Shown here: positions 56,669 through 64,000 of the stretch, one piece after another
How the letters are laid out: each line of letters starts with the position of its first letter
How positions within the stretch are numbered: the first letter of the stretch is position 1
Source: an uncultured Christensenella sp.
GTDB lineage: Bacteria; Bacillota; Clostridia; Christensenellales; Borkfalkiaceae
NCBI GenBank assembly: GCA_910579705.1
Contig: CAJTUI010000003.1
Coordinates: 62,001-126,000, forward strand
DNA length: 64,000 bases
Direction of reading: 5' to 3'
The notes under the pieces: model-generated
Told to the model about the DNA's origin: nothing
Databases searched by the model: none
Seen by the model: the letters and a program-made list of their open reading frames with translations, nothing else
Translations under genes and position numbers: made by a program

Positions 56669-58611
56669 GACAGCAGGCTCCCGTCGGGAACGTCCTTTTC
56701 GGGGCTGACCACGCTGAGCGTGCCGTCGGGCGCCTCGGCGCAGACAATCATACCTTCGCTTAAAATACCCTTCATTTCGCGCGGGGGAAGGTTGGTTACG
56801 ACAATCACCTTTTTACCTATCATTTCCTCGGCAGTGTAGTGCTTTGCAATGCCCGAAAGTATGGAAAGCGTTCTGTCGCCGACCTTGACGGTTTCGTGCA
56901 AAAGCTTGCTCTTCTTAACGGCCTCGCACGCGATAACTTTACCGACGCGCATCTCGACTTTCGCGAAATCGTCGATAGTAATTTCTTCTTTCTTAACGGT
57001 TTCCGCAACGGGCGCGGGCTGCTCTTCTTTCATTTGCTCCACAAGCTTTTCAACCTCCGCAAGCTCTTTCTTAATATCGATTCTCGGGAATATCGGCGGC
57101 AGTTTCTCCACCTTCGCACCCTCTTTGAGTTTACCGAAAGCGAGGCTTTCGAACCCGTCGTTCACGTCGCAGGAGAAACTCTTCAATATAAGTTCGGGCG
57201 CCTTTGTAATAAACGGTTTAAGCATAACCGCGCAGATACGCACGGTTTCCGCAAGGTTGTACAACACCGCGCCGAGCCTGTCCTTTTTGCCCGCGTCCTT
57301 TGCGAGTATCCAAGGCGTGGTTTCGTCTATATATTTGTTTGCGCGCGAGATAACCGCGAAAATTTCCGCAAGCGCGTCGGGCGCGTTCAGCCTGTCCACC
57401 GCGTCCTTTACCTTGTCAAACAGCCCTTCGGCCATTGCGATAAGCTCTTTGTCCGCCTCCTCGACCTTGCCGCGGGCGGGCATTGCGCCGAAGTTCTGCA
57501 AAATCATTGCGGTCGTGCGCGAAACAAGGTTGCCCAAATCGTTCGCAAGGTCCGCGTTTACGCGGTTCAAAAACCGCTCGTTCGTGTACTCGCCGTCGCT
57601 GCCGAACGGTATCTCGCGCAAAAGGAAATACCTAACCGCGTCCGTGCCGTAACGCTTGACAAGCTCGTACGGGTCGGTCAGCTCCTTTCTCACCGCGTCC
57701 TGCTTGCTCTTCGACAGCTTGTCGCCGCCGATTAAAAGCCAGCCGTGGCCGTAGACCTGCTCGGGCACGGGCACGCCCAGCGCCATTAAAATAGCGGGCC
57801 AGATTATCGCGTGGAAACGTACTATTTCCTTGCCTATCATATGCAGTTCGGCAGGCCAGTATTTTTGGAAAAGACTGTCGTCGTCGCTAAGATAACCGAG
57901 CGCGGAAATATAGTTCGAAAGCGCGTCAATCCAGACGTACGCGTAATGGTTTTTATCGAACGGGAGCTGTACGCCCCATTTGACCGTGGTGCGCGAAACG
58001 CACAAGTCCTGCAAGCCCGCGTTAAGGAAATTGTTGACCATTTCGTTTACGCGGGATTTGGGCTGTAAAAACTCGGGCTTGTCCGAGTACAGCTTTTTGA
58101 TGCGGTCTGCGTATTTACCCAGACGGAAAAAGTAGCTCTCCTCTTTCTGCAACGCCACTTCCCTGCCGCAGTCGGGGCACTTGCCGTTCACAAGCTGGGC
58201 CTCCGTCCACATACTCTCGCAGGGCGTGCAGTAATAACCGCTGTATTCCGCCTTGTAAATATCGCCGCTCTCGTAGAGTTTCTGGTAAATTTTCTGCACG
58301 CACTCGGTATGCTCTTTGTCGGTGGTGCGGATAAAGCGGTCGTAAGAAACGTCCAAAAGCCGCCACATATCTTTAAGCCGCGCGACAAGCGGGTCGATAA
58401 ACTCCATAGGAGTTACGCCCCTCTTTTTGGCCTCTTTTTCTATTTTCTGACCGTGCTCGTCCGTGCCGGTAAGAAAAAACACGTCCTCGCCCAGCATTTT
58501 ATGGAACCGCGCCAACGCGTCGCAGATAACCGTGGTATAGCAATGGCCGATATGCCAGTTGCCGCTGGGATAGTAAATGGGTGTGGTAATATAATATTTT
58601 TTGTTACGCAT
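56665..58611 (-). CDS. metG: Methionyl-tRNA synthetase with C-terminal tRNA-binding domain
   Basis: A 648-residue class I synthetase. HIGH is WHIGH (19-23), KMSKS is KLSKS (about 298-302), and a zinc knuckle with CTPCES...CPDCG is near 126-147. The C-terminal about 110 residues are an EMAP/OB-fold tRNA-binding domain (FAKVEMRVGKVIACE) typical of the dimeric enzymes. It is joined to tatD by a 4-bp overlap. GGCGGA precedes the ATG, and a sigma-A promoter is present (58640-58668). Confidence 0.95.
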   Translation of the reverse strand: MRNKKYYITTPIYYPSGNWHIGHCYTTVICDALARFHKMLGEDVFFLTGTDEHGQKIEKEAKKRGVTPMEFIDPLVARLKDMWRLLDVSYDRFIRTTDKEHTECVQKIYQKLYESGDIYKAEYSGYYCTPCESMWTEAQLVNGKCPDCGREVALQKEESYFFRLGKYADRIKKLYSDKPEFLQPKSRVNEMVNNFLNAGLQDLCVSRTTVKWGVQLPFDKNHYAYVWIDALSNYISALGYLSDDDSLFQKYWPAELHMIGKEIVRFHAIIWPAILMALGVPVPEQVYGHGWLLIGGDKLSKSKQDAVRKELTDPYELVKRYGTDAVRYFLLREIPFGSDGEYTNERFLNRVNADLANDLGNLVSRTTAMILQNFGAMPARGKVEEADKELIAMAEGLFDKVKDAVDRLNAPDALAEIFAVISRANKYIDETTPWILAKDAGKKDRLGAVLYNLAETVRICAVMLKPFITKAPELILKSFSCDVNDGFESLAFGKLKEGAKVEKLPPIFPRIDIKKELAEVEKLVEQMKEEQPAPVAETVKKEEITIDDFAKVEMRVGKVIACEAVKKSKLLHETVKVGDRTLSILSGIAKHYTAEEMIGKKVIVVTNLPPREMKGILSEGMIVCAEAPDGTLSVVSPEKDVPDGSLLS

Positions 58612-58639
58612 AGTTCCGCCTAAAAAATTTCTTTACCGA

Positions 58640-58668
58640 ATTATAACACGGTTTATAAAAATTGTAAA
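58640..58668 (-). promoter_or_regulatory. Promoter of metG-tatD
   Basis: TTTACA (58663-58668), 17 bp, TATAAT (58640-58645) on the minus strand. Confidence 0.75.
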
Positions 58669-58680
58669 ATATTACAAAGC

Positions 58681-58722
58681 GAATATATAAAAAAACCCGT
58701 TCATAAAAATAGTTTATGAACG
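58681..58722 (+). promoter_or_regulatory. Sigma-E-like promoter and start-codon hairpin of spmA
   Basis: GAATATA (58681-58687), a 14-bp spacer and CATAAAAA (58702-58709) fit the mother-cell sigma-E pattern at 6 of 7 and 6 of 8 positions. The -10 overlaps a perfect 10-bp inverted repeat, CGTTCATAAA / TTTATGAACG (58698-58722), whose right arm contains the spmA ATG. Confidence 0.5.
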
Positions 58723-59267
58723 TAATTTTCACCGCCGTATTCATAGCCTCTATGGTAGCGATTGCGATAAGCGCGCCGGACAAACTTTTATCTTCTCTTT
58801 TAGGCGGGGCGGAAAGCGCGGCCAAAATGTCGCTTACTCTTTTCTGTATCTACGCAGTGTGGATGGGGCTTTCCAAACTGGCGGAAAAAAGCGGGCTTTC
58901 AAAACAAATGGCGCGCGGGCTTAAACCGATAACGCGCCGCGTATTTAAAACCGACGACGAAACGGCTAACGAAAACCTTGCTATGAACGTTTCCTGCAAC
59001 CTCCTAGGGCTTGGCGGCGCGGCCACGCCGTTTGCAGTGAAAGCCATAGGCGAGCTGGAAAAACAGGGCAACTCGTTCGCGCAGAAACTGTTGTTTGTAA
59101 TAAACGCAACGTCGATACAGATTTTACCGACAACAGTCATTGCGCTGAGAGCGGGCGCGGGCAGCGCCGCCGCGGCGGACATATTTCTGCCGTCGCTTAT
59201 CTGCACGGCCGTATCCACGGGCCTTGCCGTTGCGCTGTATCTTGCGGGGAATAAGCTATGGCGCTGA
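58716..59267 (+). CDS. spmA: Spore maturation protein SpmA
   Basis: A 183-residue membrane protein of the nucleoside-recognition (Gate) family with four or five hydrophobic segments. It shows the SpmA pattern LLGLGGAATPFAVKAIGELE (about 91-110) and VINATSIQILPTTVIALRAG (about 128-147). SpmA and SpmB lower spore core water in Bacillus and Clostridium. No Shine-Dalgarno sequence precedes the ATG. It overlaps spmB by 10 bp. Confidence 0.9.
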   Translation: MNVIFTAVFIASMVAIAISAPDKLLSSLLGGAESAAKMSLTLFCIYAVWMGLSKLAEKSGLSKQMARGLKPITRRVFKTDDETANENLAMNVSCNLLGLGGAATPFAVKAIGELEKQGNSFAQKLLFVINATSIQILPTTVIALRAGAGSAAAADIFLPSLICTAVSTGLAVALYLAGNKLWR

Positions 59268-59761
59268 TAATTCCCGTAATCTTCATTTTCGTATTTGCGT
59301 TCGCGGTAATAAAAAAAGTCGCCGTATACGACTGCTTTACCGAGGGCATTAAGGAGGCGTTCAACTTCACCGTATCGCTCCTGCCCTGCCTTGCCGCCAT
59401 CTTTATGATGTGCGCGCTTTTCGAGGCCTCGGGCCTGTCCGACGGACTGACGAAACTCCTCTCGCCAGTGTTCGGGTTCCTCGGCATACCGCCCGAACTG
59501 ACGAAACTAGTGCTGATAAAACCGTTCTCGGGCAGCGGCTCGCTAGCGTATCTCAACGAAATAATAACCGCGTACGGCGCGGACAGCTATATCGCGCGTT
59601 GCGCCTGCGTATGTTTCGGGTCGTCCGAAACGGTGTTTTATATCTCGGCCGTATATTTTGCGGGGATAAAAGTGAAAAAACTTGCAATGCCTATCGCCTG
59701 CGTTCTGGTCGCAACTTTCGTTTCGACAATCGTTGCCTGTCTGGTCTGTAAAATTATGTAA
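59258..59761 (+). CDS. spmB: Spore maturation protein SpmB
   Basis: A 167-residue partner of SpmA, also of the Gate family: IPVIFIFVFAFAVIKKVAVYD at the start, LIKPFSGSGSLAYLNEII (about 86-103) and CVCFGSSETVFYISAVYFAG (about 119-138), the last being the SpmB hallmark. Four or five membrane segments. The overlap with spmA fixes co-translation. Confidence 0.92.
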   Translation: MALIIPVIFIFVFAFAVIKKVAVYDCFTEGIKEAFNFTVSLLPCLAAIFMMCALFEASGLSDGLTKLLSPVFGFLGIPPELTKLVLIKPFSGSGSLAYLNEIITAYGADSYIARCACVCFGSSETVFYISAVYFAGIKVKKLAMPIACVLVATFVSTIVACLVCKIM

Positions 59762-59776
59762 CGCCCCCGAAAAAAC

Positions 59777-59810
59777 AGAAACTGCGCAAACCTGAGTTTG
59801 CGCAGTTTCT
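59777..59810 (+). terminator. Terminator of spmAB
   Basis: Perfect 15-bp stem AGAAACTGCGCAAAC and its complement with a 4-nt loop, 16 nt after the stop. The following 150 nt up to 59961 are AT-rich and contain only the small palindrome GTAAAC-ATC-GTTTAC (59849-59863). Confidence 0.85.
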
Positions 59811-59961
59811 ATTATGATAAGGGGGAAAATGATGAGCTATGTAATGTCGTAAACATCGTTTACATTAACTATTATACATAAAATATTCATAAAAGCAAAG
59901 AAATTACGAATATTTTCGAAAATAAAATAAATTTATACACTATAACAAATTTTGATACTTT

Positions 59962-61095
59962 TTAACAACCCGTTCCGCGTATGCCGTTTACGGCGCGTTT
60001 CAACGCGGCGACAACCTCCGCGACCTCTTCCACCGTGTTGTATTTCCCGAACGAAAAGCGCACCGCGGATTTCACCCTGCTTTCGGGCAGGCCCATTGCC
60101 GTAAGCACGTGCGAGGCCTTGACCGCGCCCGCCGAGCAGGCCGAGCCCGTAGAAACCGCGATACCGTTCATATCCAGAAGAAAGAGAACGTTCTCGCCGT
60201 CGCAACCGTCGAATGAGATATTTGCTGTTGCGGGCAGGATTTCCCCGCCGCCGTTCACGTGAGCGCCGTCTATTTCCGAAAGCACCTCGGCAACGAATTT
60301 GTCTTTGAGCGCAGAGATCCTTTTATTGTGTTCCTCTTTGCCGCGCACCGCGTTTTCGAGCGCGACCGCGCACCCGACCGCCGCGGCGGCGTTGGTAGTG
60401 CCACCGCGCAAACCCCTTTCCTGATTGCCGCCCGAAATAAAGCGACTTATCGCCGCGCCGTTTTTTATATACAGCGCGCCGAAACCCTTGGGGCCGTAAA
60501 ACTTGTGCGAAGAAATGCCGAGCGCGTCGCAATGCCGTACGGGGAAGGGCAGAACGCCCGCCGTCTGAACGCAGTCGCAGTAATAAAACACGCCCCGCTC
60601 CTTACAGATTTTTCCTATTTCTTCTACGGGCTGTATCACGCCCGTTTCGTTATTCGCGGCCATAACCGCGCAAAACACCGTGTCCGCGCGCAATGCCCGC
60701 GCTATATCGTCGGGCTTTACCGCGCCGCTTTCGTCGGGATTGACAAAGGTTACTTCATAACCGTATCTTTGCATATCCCGCGCGCTCTCGATTAACGCGG
60801 GGTGCTCTATCGCCGAAAGAACGATATGTCGGCCGCGCGCAGTATCGGCCGCGCACGCGCCTTTCAACGCCCAGTTACCCGCCTCCGTTCCTCCCGAAAC
60901 GAAAAAAATCTCATCGCTTGCACAACCGACGAGTTTTGCTATTTTATCCCGCGCGTCCAGAACGCCGAGCGCGGCGGCGCGCCCCGCCGCGTGTTGCGAC
61001 GAGGGGTTGCCGTAAAGTTCGGTAAGATATGGCGTCATCGCATTTAAAACTTCGCTATCGAGCGGAGTAGTTGACGCGTTGTCAAGATATATCAT
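59962..61095 (-). CDS. Cysteine desulfurase (NifS/IscS family)
   Basis: A 377-residue PLP enzyme releasing sulfur from cysteine. It starts MIYLDNASTTPLDSEVLNAM; the PLP lysine is in SSHKFYGPKG (about residue 199) and the persulfide cysteine is in STGSACSAG (about 321). The short spacing around that Cys is the class I (IscS/NifS) form. No iscU or tRNA thiolase gene adjoins it, so its acceptor (Fe-S assembly or tRNA thiolation) is open. It overlaps the upstream hypothetical gene by 14 bp. Confidence 0.93.
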   Translation of the reverse strand: MIYLDNASTTPLDSEVLNAMTPYLTELYGNPSSQHAAGRAAALGVLDARDKIAKLVGCASDEIFFVSGGTEAGNWALKGACAADTARGRHIVLSAIEHPALIESARDMQRYGYEVTFVNPDESGAVKPDDIARALRADTVFCAVMAANNETGVIQPVEEIGKICKERGVFYYCDCVQTAGVLPFPVRHCDALGISSHKFYGPKGFGALYIKNGAAISRFISGGNQERGLRGGTTNAAAAVGCAVALENAVRGKEEHNKRISALKDKFVAEVLSEIDGAHVNGGGEILPATANISFDGCDGENVLFLLDMNGIAVSTGSACSAGAVKASHVLTAMGLPESRVKSAVRFSFGKYNTVEEVAEVVAALKRAVNGIRGTGC

Positions 61096-61996
61096 TGCTA
61101 AACGAGCCGTAAATACGCTTTAAAAGTTCGAGTTCGGTATTGCTCACCGTATACTCCCTGCCAAGCTTAGTCGCGCCGTCGGTTTCATTGAGCCTGACGT
61201 TGCGCACGGCAGACCAGTATTTGTTGGCCGCAATAAGCGTGCATATAAACGCTATAAACGCAAGCGCGCCGACCGCAATCGTGGCGATTAAAAACGCGCC
61301 GTTCTCCGCCGAAAACATCATAGTGCTTAAAGCTATCGCAGCTATCAGAAGAGCCAGAAAGGGCGCGGCGCACGCGATAAGTAGCGTCAACGCGTTTTTC
61401 CGTCTGCGCATAAACTCGGCGCGGCGTTCCTGCTTGCCCGCCTCGTTCCTCTCGCGCAGGGCCGCGGTGTTTTCCTCCGCCTCGGCGATACGCGTTTTAA
61501 GCCCGCCGGAAAGCGCTTTAAGCTCCGCCTTCATATTCTCTGCCGTGAACGAGCGTACTCCGTCCGCGACGGCCGCGCACTCCTCCAAATTACTGAACTG
61601 GGTCAGGTTGCGCGATAATGCTTTTAGTTTGAGAAAGCACACCTCTCCGTTTTCGGGCGAAATAAGCTCCGCCTTGCCCGCGGCGTACTGCGCCGCCTCG
61701 AAGTCGCCTTCGTCAAGCCTTGCGCGTGTCTCCGCAACGAGTTTATCCAGTTTTTCAGCGCGCGACCTCTCCTCTTCCTCTCTCAGTCTGTTGCGCTCGG
61801 CAAGCTGTTCGGGCGTGAGCACCGCCGCCTCCTCGTCGTCCTGCTCGTAAACGGGAACGTCAAACACGGGTATCTCTTCCTCCTCCGCGACAGCGTCGTC
61901 GGGTTCGACGATTACCAGCTCTTCCTCGCCGTCCTCGTTGATGCGGATTCTGTACTTCCTGTCCTTGTCCTCGTCGATAAGTCTCTCTTCTGCCAT
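61082..61996 (-). CDS. Membrane protein with acidic N-terminus and coiled region, unknown
   Basis: A 304-residue protein. Residues 1-60 are very acidic, about 60-125 form a charged helical coiled region (AERNRLREEEERSRAEKLDK), 125-200 are helical and resemble a tetratricopeptide-like pair, and two hydrophobic segments (about 203-228 and 235-258) place the end in the membrane. The last 40 residues are soluble. GGAG lies 8 nt before the ATG. It overlaps the cysteine desulfurase gene, which suggests coupled expression but not a shared role. No family recognised. Confidence 0.65.
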   Translation of the reverse strand: MAEERLIDEDKDRKYRIRINEDGEEELVIVEPDDAVAEEEEIPVFDVPVYEQDDEEAAVLTPEQLAERNRLREEEERSRAEKLDKLVAETRARLDEGDFEAAQYAAGKAELISPENGEVCFLKLKALSRNLTQFSNLEECAAVADGVRSFTAENMKAELKALSGGLKTRIAEAEENTAALRERNEAGKQERRAEFMRRRKNALTLLIACAAPFLALLIAAIALSTMMFSAENGAFLIATIAVGALAFIAFICTLIAANKYWSAVRNVRLNETDGATKLGREYTVSNTELELLKRIYGSFSNDIS

Positions 61997-62018
61997 ATTA
62001 TAACTCCGTTTAAATTAA

Positions 62019-62861
62019 TCAGTGTGTTTTGAGCGCGTACGCTGCGAATTTACCGCGGTAACGGCTTTTTGCGTACGCGCAATATTCCGCGTTTTCGAAA
62101 AGCGCGTAGACGCCGCTGCCCGAACCCGTCATATTCACGGCGAGCGGGCCGAACGATTCAAGCTGTCCGACTGCCTCACGTATCTGCGGCGCGATAAGCT
62201 CGGCGGGGGGCAACAAAGCGTTACAGAGGTTTGCGGCCAGTTCAGACTTGTCTTCGGCTATCAGCGCGCGCTCCGCGGCAGAGCTGTCGCCGCCGACTTC
62301 GCCGCAAATATCGAACTTTTTATAGCACTCCGCGGTGTTTACCTGCTGTCTGGGCGCAAGCAACAAAAAATTCAGCTTTAATCCGCTATCGAGTTTTTTT
62401 ACCTCGTCCCCTCTTCCAAATAGGCGGGCGTAGCCGCCCGACAGCATATAGCGCGTGTCGCTGCCGACGCCGTCCGCCAGCATTTTAAGCCCCGCGGTAT
62501 CGTCTACTTTATATAGTTTGGCAAGCCCGTTCAAAACGCCCGCCGCGTCCGCGGAAGAGCCGCCAAACCCCAGCGCCATAGGAATATTTTTATAGACCGT
62601 AATATCCGCGCCGCACGTGCCGTACGCCTCTACGAACGCCTGCGCGGCCCTTACGGCGTTGTTGCTTTCGAAAGGTATACTCTCGCTGCCCATACCGCGC
62701 ATAGTCACGGAAACAAGCTTGTCCTTGCGTTTTTTCAGCGTTATCGCGTCGTACAGGTCGACGGAGGTAACAAGGCTGTCCAGCATATGAAACCCGCCGT
62801 TCACGCCGGTAACGCGCAGAGTGAGATTAAGTTTTGCGTATGCTTTGACCCGCACGTCCAT
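62019..62861 (-). CDS. ispE: 4-(cytidine 5'-diphospho)-2-C-methyl-D-erythritol kinase
   Basis: A 280-residue GHMP kinase of the non-mevalonate isoprenoid pathway. It begins VKAYAKLNLTLRV, then GGFHMLDSLVTSVDLYD, the ATP loop PMALGFGGSSADAAGVL (about 91-107; the family usually has GLGGGSSDAA), and NMTGSGSGVYALF near 243-255. The ATG at 62861 is the family start; the frame to 63137 is antisense sequence of the neighbouring gene. No ribosome binding site: the perfect -10 box lies 6 nt before the ATG. Confidence 0.92.
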   Translation of the reverse strand: MDVRVKAYAKLNLTLRVTGVNGGFHMLDSLVTSVDLYDAITLKKRKDKLVSVTMRGMGSESIPFESNNAVRAAQAFVEAYGTCGADITVYKNIPMALGFGGSSADAAGVLNGLAKLYKVDDTAGLKMLADGVGSDTRYMLSGGYARLFGRGDEVKKLDSGLKLNFLLLAPRQQVNTAECYKKFDICGEVGGDSSAAERALIAEDKSELAANLCNALLPPAELIAPQIREAVGQLESFGPLAVNMTGSGSGVYALFENAEYCAYAKSRYRGKFAAYALKTH

Positions 62862-62867
62862 AACGCC

Positions 62868-62896
62868 ATTATAACACGTCGGCGCGAGTATTACAA
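62868..62896 (-). promoter_or_regulatory. Promoter of ispE, predicted leaderless
   Basis: TTGTAA (62891-62896), 17 bp, perfect TATAAT (62868-62873), then 6 nt to the ATG at 62861, so the first transcribed base should be the A of the start codon. Confidence 0.75.
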
Positions 62897-62931
62897 TAGT
62901 TTTTGATATATTTACCGCACAAAATGACAAC

Positions 62932-62962
62932 GCCCCGACCGCGTACGCCGCGGGCGGGGCAC
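62932..62962 (-). terminator. Terminator of the SPOCS/LysM gene
   Basis: Arms GCCCCGACCGCG and CGCGGGCGGGGC (one mismatch-type pair) with a 5-nt loop, 7 nt after the stop at 62969. Confidence 0.65.
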
Positions 62963-62968
62963 TGTTAT

Positions 62969-64000
62969 TTAACTGTTTCTCGGTCTGTAAACGAGTATTC
63001 TTTCCCTGCCCGTGAGCGGGAACGCAAGCTCGGGATTGGTAGCCTGAATTTCTTCGGGGCTCTGCAACAGCTTTTTCGCCGTCGCCCACAAATCGTCGCC
63101 CGCGGACGGAATGTAAACGCTTATCGCGCTGTCGCACGTTTTAAGCTCTTCGCCCTCGGCCGCGTCCGAAAGGTATCTCACGCCCGCGCTCTCGCATTCT
63201 GCCGCCGCGATTTTCAAAACCGCCTCCGCCTCGCACTCGCCTTCGGCGCGCTGTCTTAAATTGACTCCGCAGACCGCAACTGCCACGTCGGAGCAGTGCT
63301 CGCCAAGTCCCGCAAGCGATACCGCGAACGGTAAATTGACTTCCGTGGAACGCATTTCGCCGTTCTGCTCGTACAGCAACGTCGCCGAAACGCTGCCCTC
63401 GATACCGTCCGAGGAGCGGGCGAATTCCGCGCGGGGCAGGGCCGCCGCAAGGAACGCGCAGGTATAGTCGAGTTTGGCCTTTGTCGCGCACAGCCCGCTT
63501 ACGCGTTCGGAATAGACCTTTATCTCCGTGCAGGGCGAGGCAATCTCTTCCGCATAGGTAAGTTGCAGTCCATTGCCGCAGGAGAACGCGTCGGTTATGA
63601 GCGAAACCTCCTCCTCGTCGTAGTACGTGCCAGCAAAGCCGAGACGGGCCACAACCTCCACGTCGCACTTGCCCTTTTCCTCGTTAACTTTCGCGTTGAC
63701 GCTTATTTCCTTGATTTCCGCGCGACAAACCGCCTTTCTTGCAAGCAAAGCGTCGTCGCACGCGATTTCGCACTTGTAAGGAATTATCCTGTCGAGGCTG
63801 ACGGGCTTGCCGTCGCGCACGGCCAGCAGCGAAAGATAGATTTCGCCGCTTACTTCTACCGTGCCCGCGCGGCAGTTGCAGTCGAGAACGAGCGCTTCCG
63901 CGGCGGGAACGAGCACGTCTTCGGCGCTGCAGTCGAAGTCGTCCTCGACCTCGCTTTCGCCCGTAAACGTCACGGCCGTGTACAGTTTGGCGTTTTCGCG
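62969..64000 (-). CDS. SPOCS (DUF3794) and LysM domain protein, N-terminus beyond the window
   Basis: The frame is open to the right edge, so at least 343 residues are seen and the start is missing; a GTG at 63973 is an internal codon in my view. Two SPOCS/DUF3794-type units are visible: GTVEVSGEIYLSLLAVRDGK followed by IKEISVNAKV, and a second less clear set (TCAFLAAALPRAEF...GVNLRQRAEG). The C-terminus is a LysM-like peptidoglycan-binding domain (SVYIPSAGDDLWATAKKLLQ, then ATNPELAFPLTGRERILVY). This combination occurs in spore morphogenesis and coat-anchoring proteins of the SpoVID/SafA kind. It is followed by its own terminator and then ispE. Confidence 0.8.
   Translation of the reverse strand, partial: RENAKLYTAVTFTGESEVEDDFDCSAEDVLVPAAEALVLDCNCRAGTVEVSGEIYLSLLAVRDGKPVSLDRIIPYKCEIACDDALLARKAVCRAEIKEISVNAKVNEEKGKCDVEVVARLGFAGTYYDEEEVSLITDAFSCGNGLQLTYAEEIASPCTEIKVYSERVSGLCATKAKLDYTCAFLAAALPRAEFARSSDGIEGSVSATLLYEQNGEMRSTEVNLPFAVSLAGLGEHCSDVAVAVCGVNLRQRAEGECEAEAVLKIAAAECESAGVRYLSDAAEGEELKTCDSAISVYIPSAGDDLWATAKKLLQSPEEIQATNPELAFPLTGRERILVYRPRNS

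Noticed and set aside
59817-59850. Tiny ORF behind AAGGGGG (six codons starting at about 59833)
   Set aside because: It lies after the spmAB terminator, shows no promoter, and is too short to support.
62862-63137. Longer ispE start
   Set aside because: The extra 92 codons run through the promoter, a terminator and the end of the neighbouring gene; IspE proteins begin at the chosen ATG.

Overview
The window looks like the chromosome of an endospore-forming member of the Clostridia. It has a gerA-gerB-gerC germination operon, spoIVFA/spoIVFB, spmA/spmB and a SPOCS/LysM coat-type protein, together with a SigB-type partner-switching operon and bacillus-type housekeeping genes (pcrA, ligA, secA, adenine deaminase). 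Base composition is moderately GC-rich (strong use of gcg, gcc and cgc codons) with AT-rich intergenic DNA. Most promoters read as sigma-A type with 17-bp spacers. I cannot place the species; an uncultured gut clostridium is my guess. I saw no rRNA, tRNA, insertion sequence, prophage or CRISPR array. About 60 genes fill the window, and only one gap exceeds 300 bases (48220-48528).

Layout. 1-4490: a very large lipoprotein with about 235-residue internal repeats, running off the left edge. 4676-5619: an overlapping minD/minE-like pair whose ATPase has lost key residues. 5644-7388: a PucR-type HTH protein coupled to an S41 protease. 7699-9597: a large membrane protein with a proline-rich tail. 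9764-10177: an AT-rich flavin-fold protein. 10305-12047: a four-gene stress-sigma operon (antagonist, degenerate kinase, SigB-like factor, intact kinase). 12186-16266: citrate synthase, RluA synthase and FeoAB. 16304-25180: ileS, tsaD, a hypothetical, prfB and secA. 25452-26862: two membrane PH-domain proteins divergent from an XRE repressor, sharing one operator. 26918-30279: adenine deaminase and a purine permease. 30461-33119: a Zn/Cd P-type ATPase with its ArsR-family sensor and operator. 33264-37907: ligA, pcrA and a hypothetical. 38014-44391: rpsU, an ArsP_2-type exporter, a degenerate sugar-type ABC ATPase, queH, an unusual carbamoyltransferase, a phosphoesterase, trmB and a membrane protein. 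44437-50972: the ger operon, a 60-bp tandem hairpin array, and a PadR-HAAS-DUF4097-CvpA operon. 51037-64000: ogg, a Zn phospholipase-like protein, spoIVFAB, a small helical protein/XRE pair, rsmA, tatD, metG, spmAB, cysteine desulfurase, a hypothetical, ispE and the SPOCS/LysM protein.

How the genes fit together. Three themes recur. First, sporulation and germination: ger, spoIVF, spm and SPOCS genes. Second, regulatory circuits readable from the DNA: XRE, PadR and ArsR operators sit on or beside recognisable promoters. Third, degenerate enzymes kept as intact genes: MinD without the Walker A lysine, an anti-sigma kinase without its N-box, an ABC ATPase without the signature, Q- and H-loop residues, and an OTC-like enzyme with altered carbamoyl-phosphate residues. 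In addition, several genes that lack a Shine-Dalgarno sequence (queH, trmB, pcrA, ispE) have a promoter -10 box only 6-8 nt before the start codon, which predicts leaderless mRNAs. I did not recognise a complete, obviously new defence or biosynthetic system; the strongest candidates for new biology are listed in the findings.
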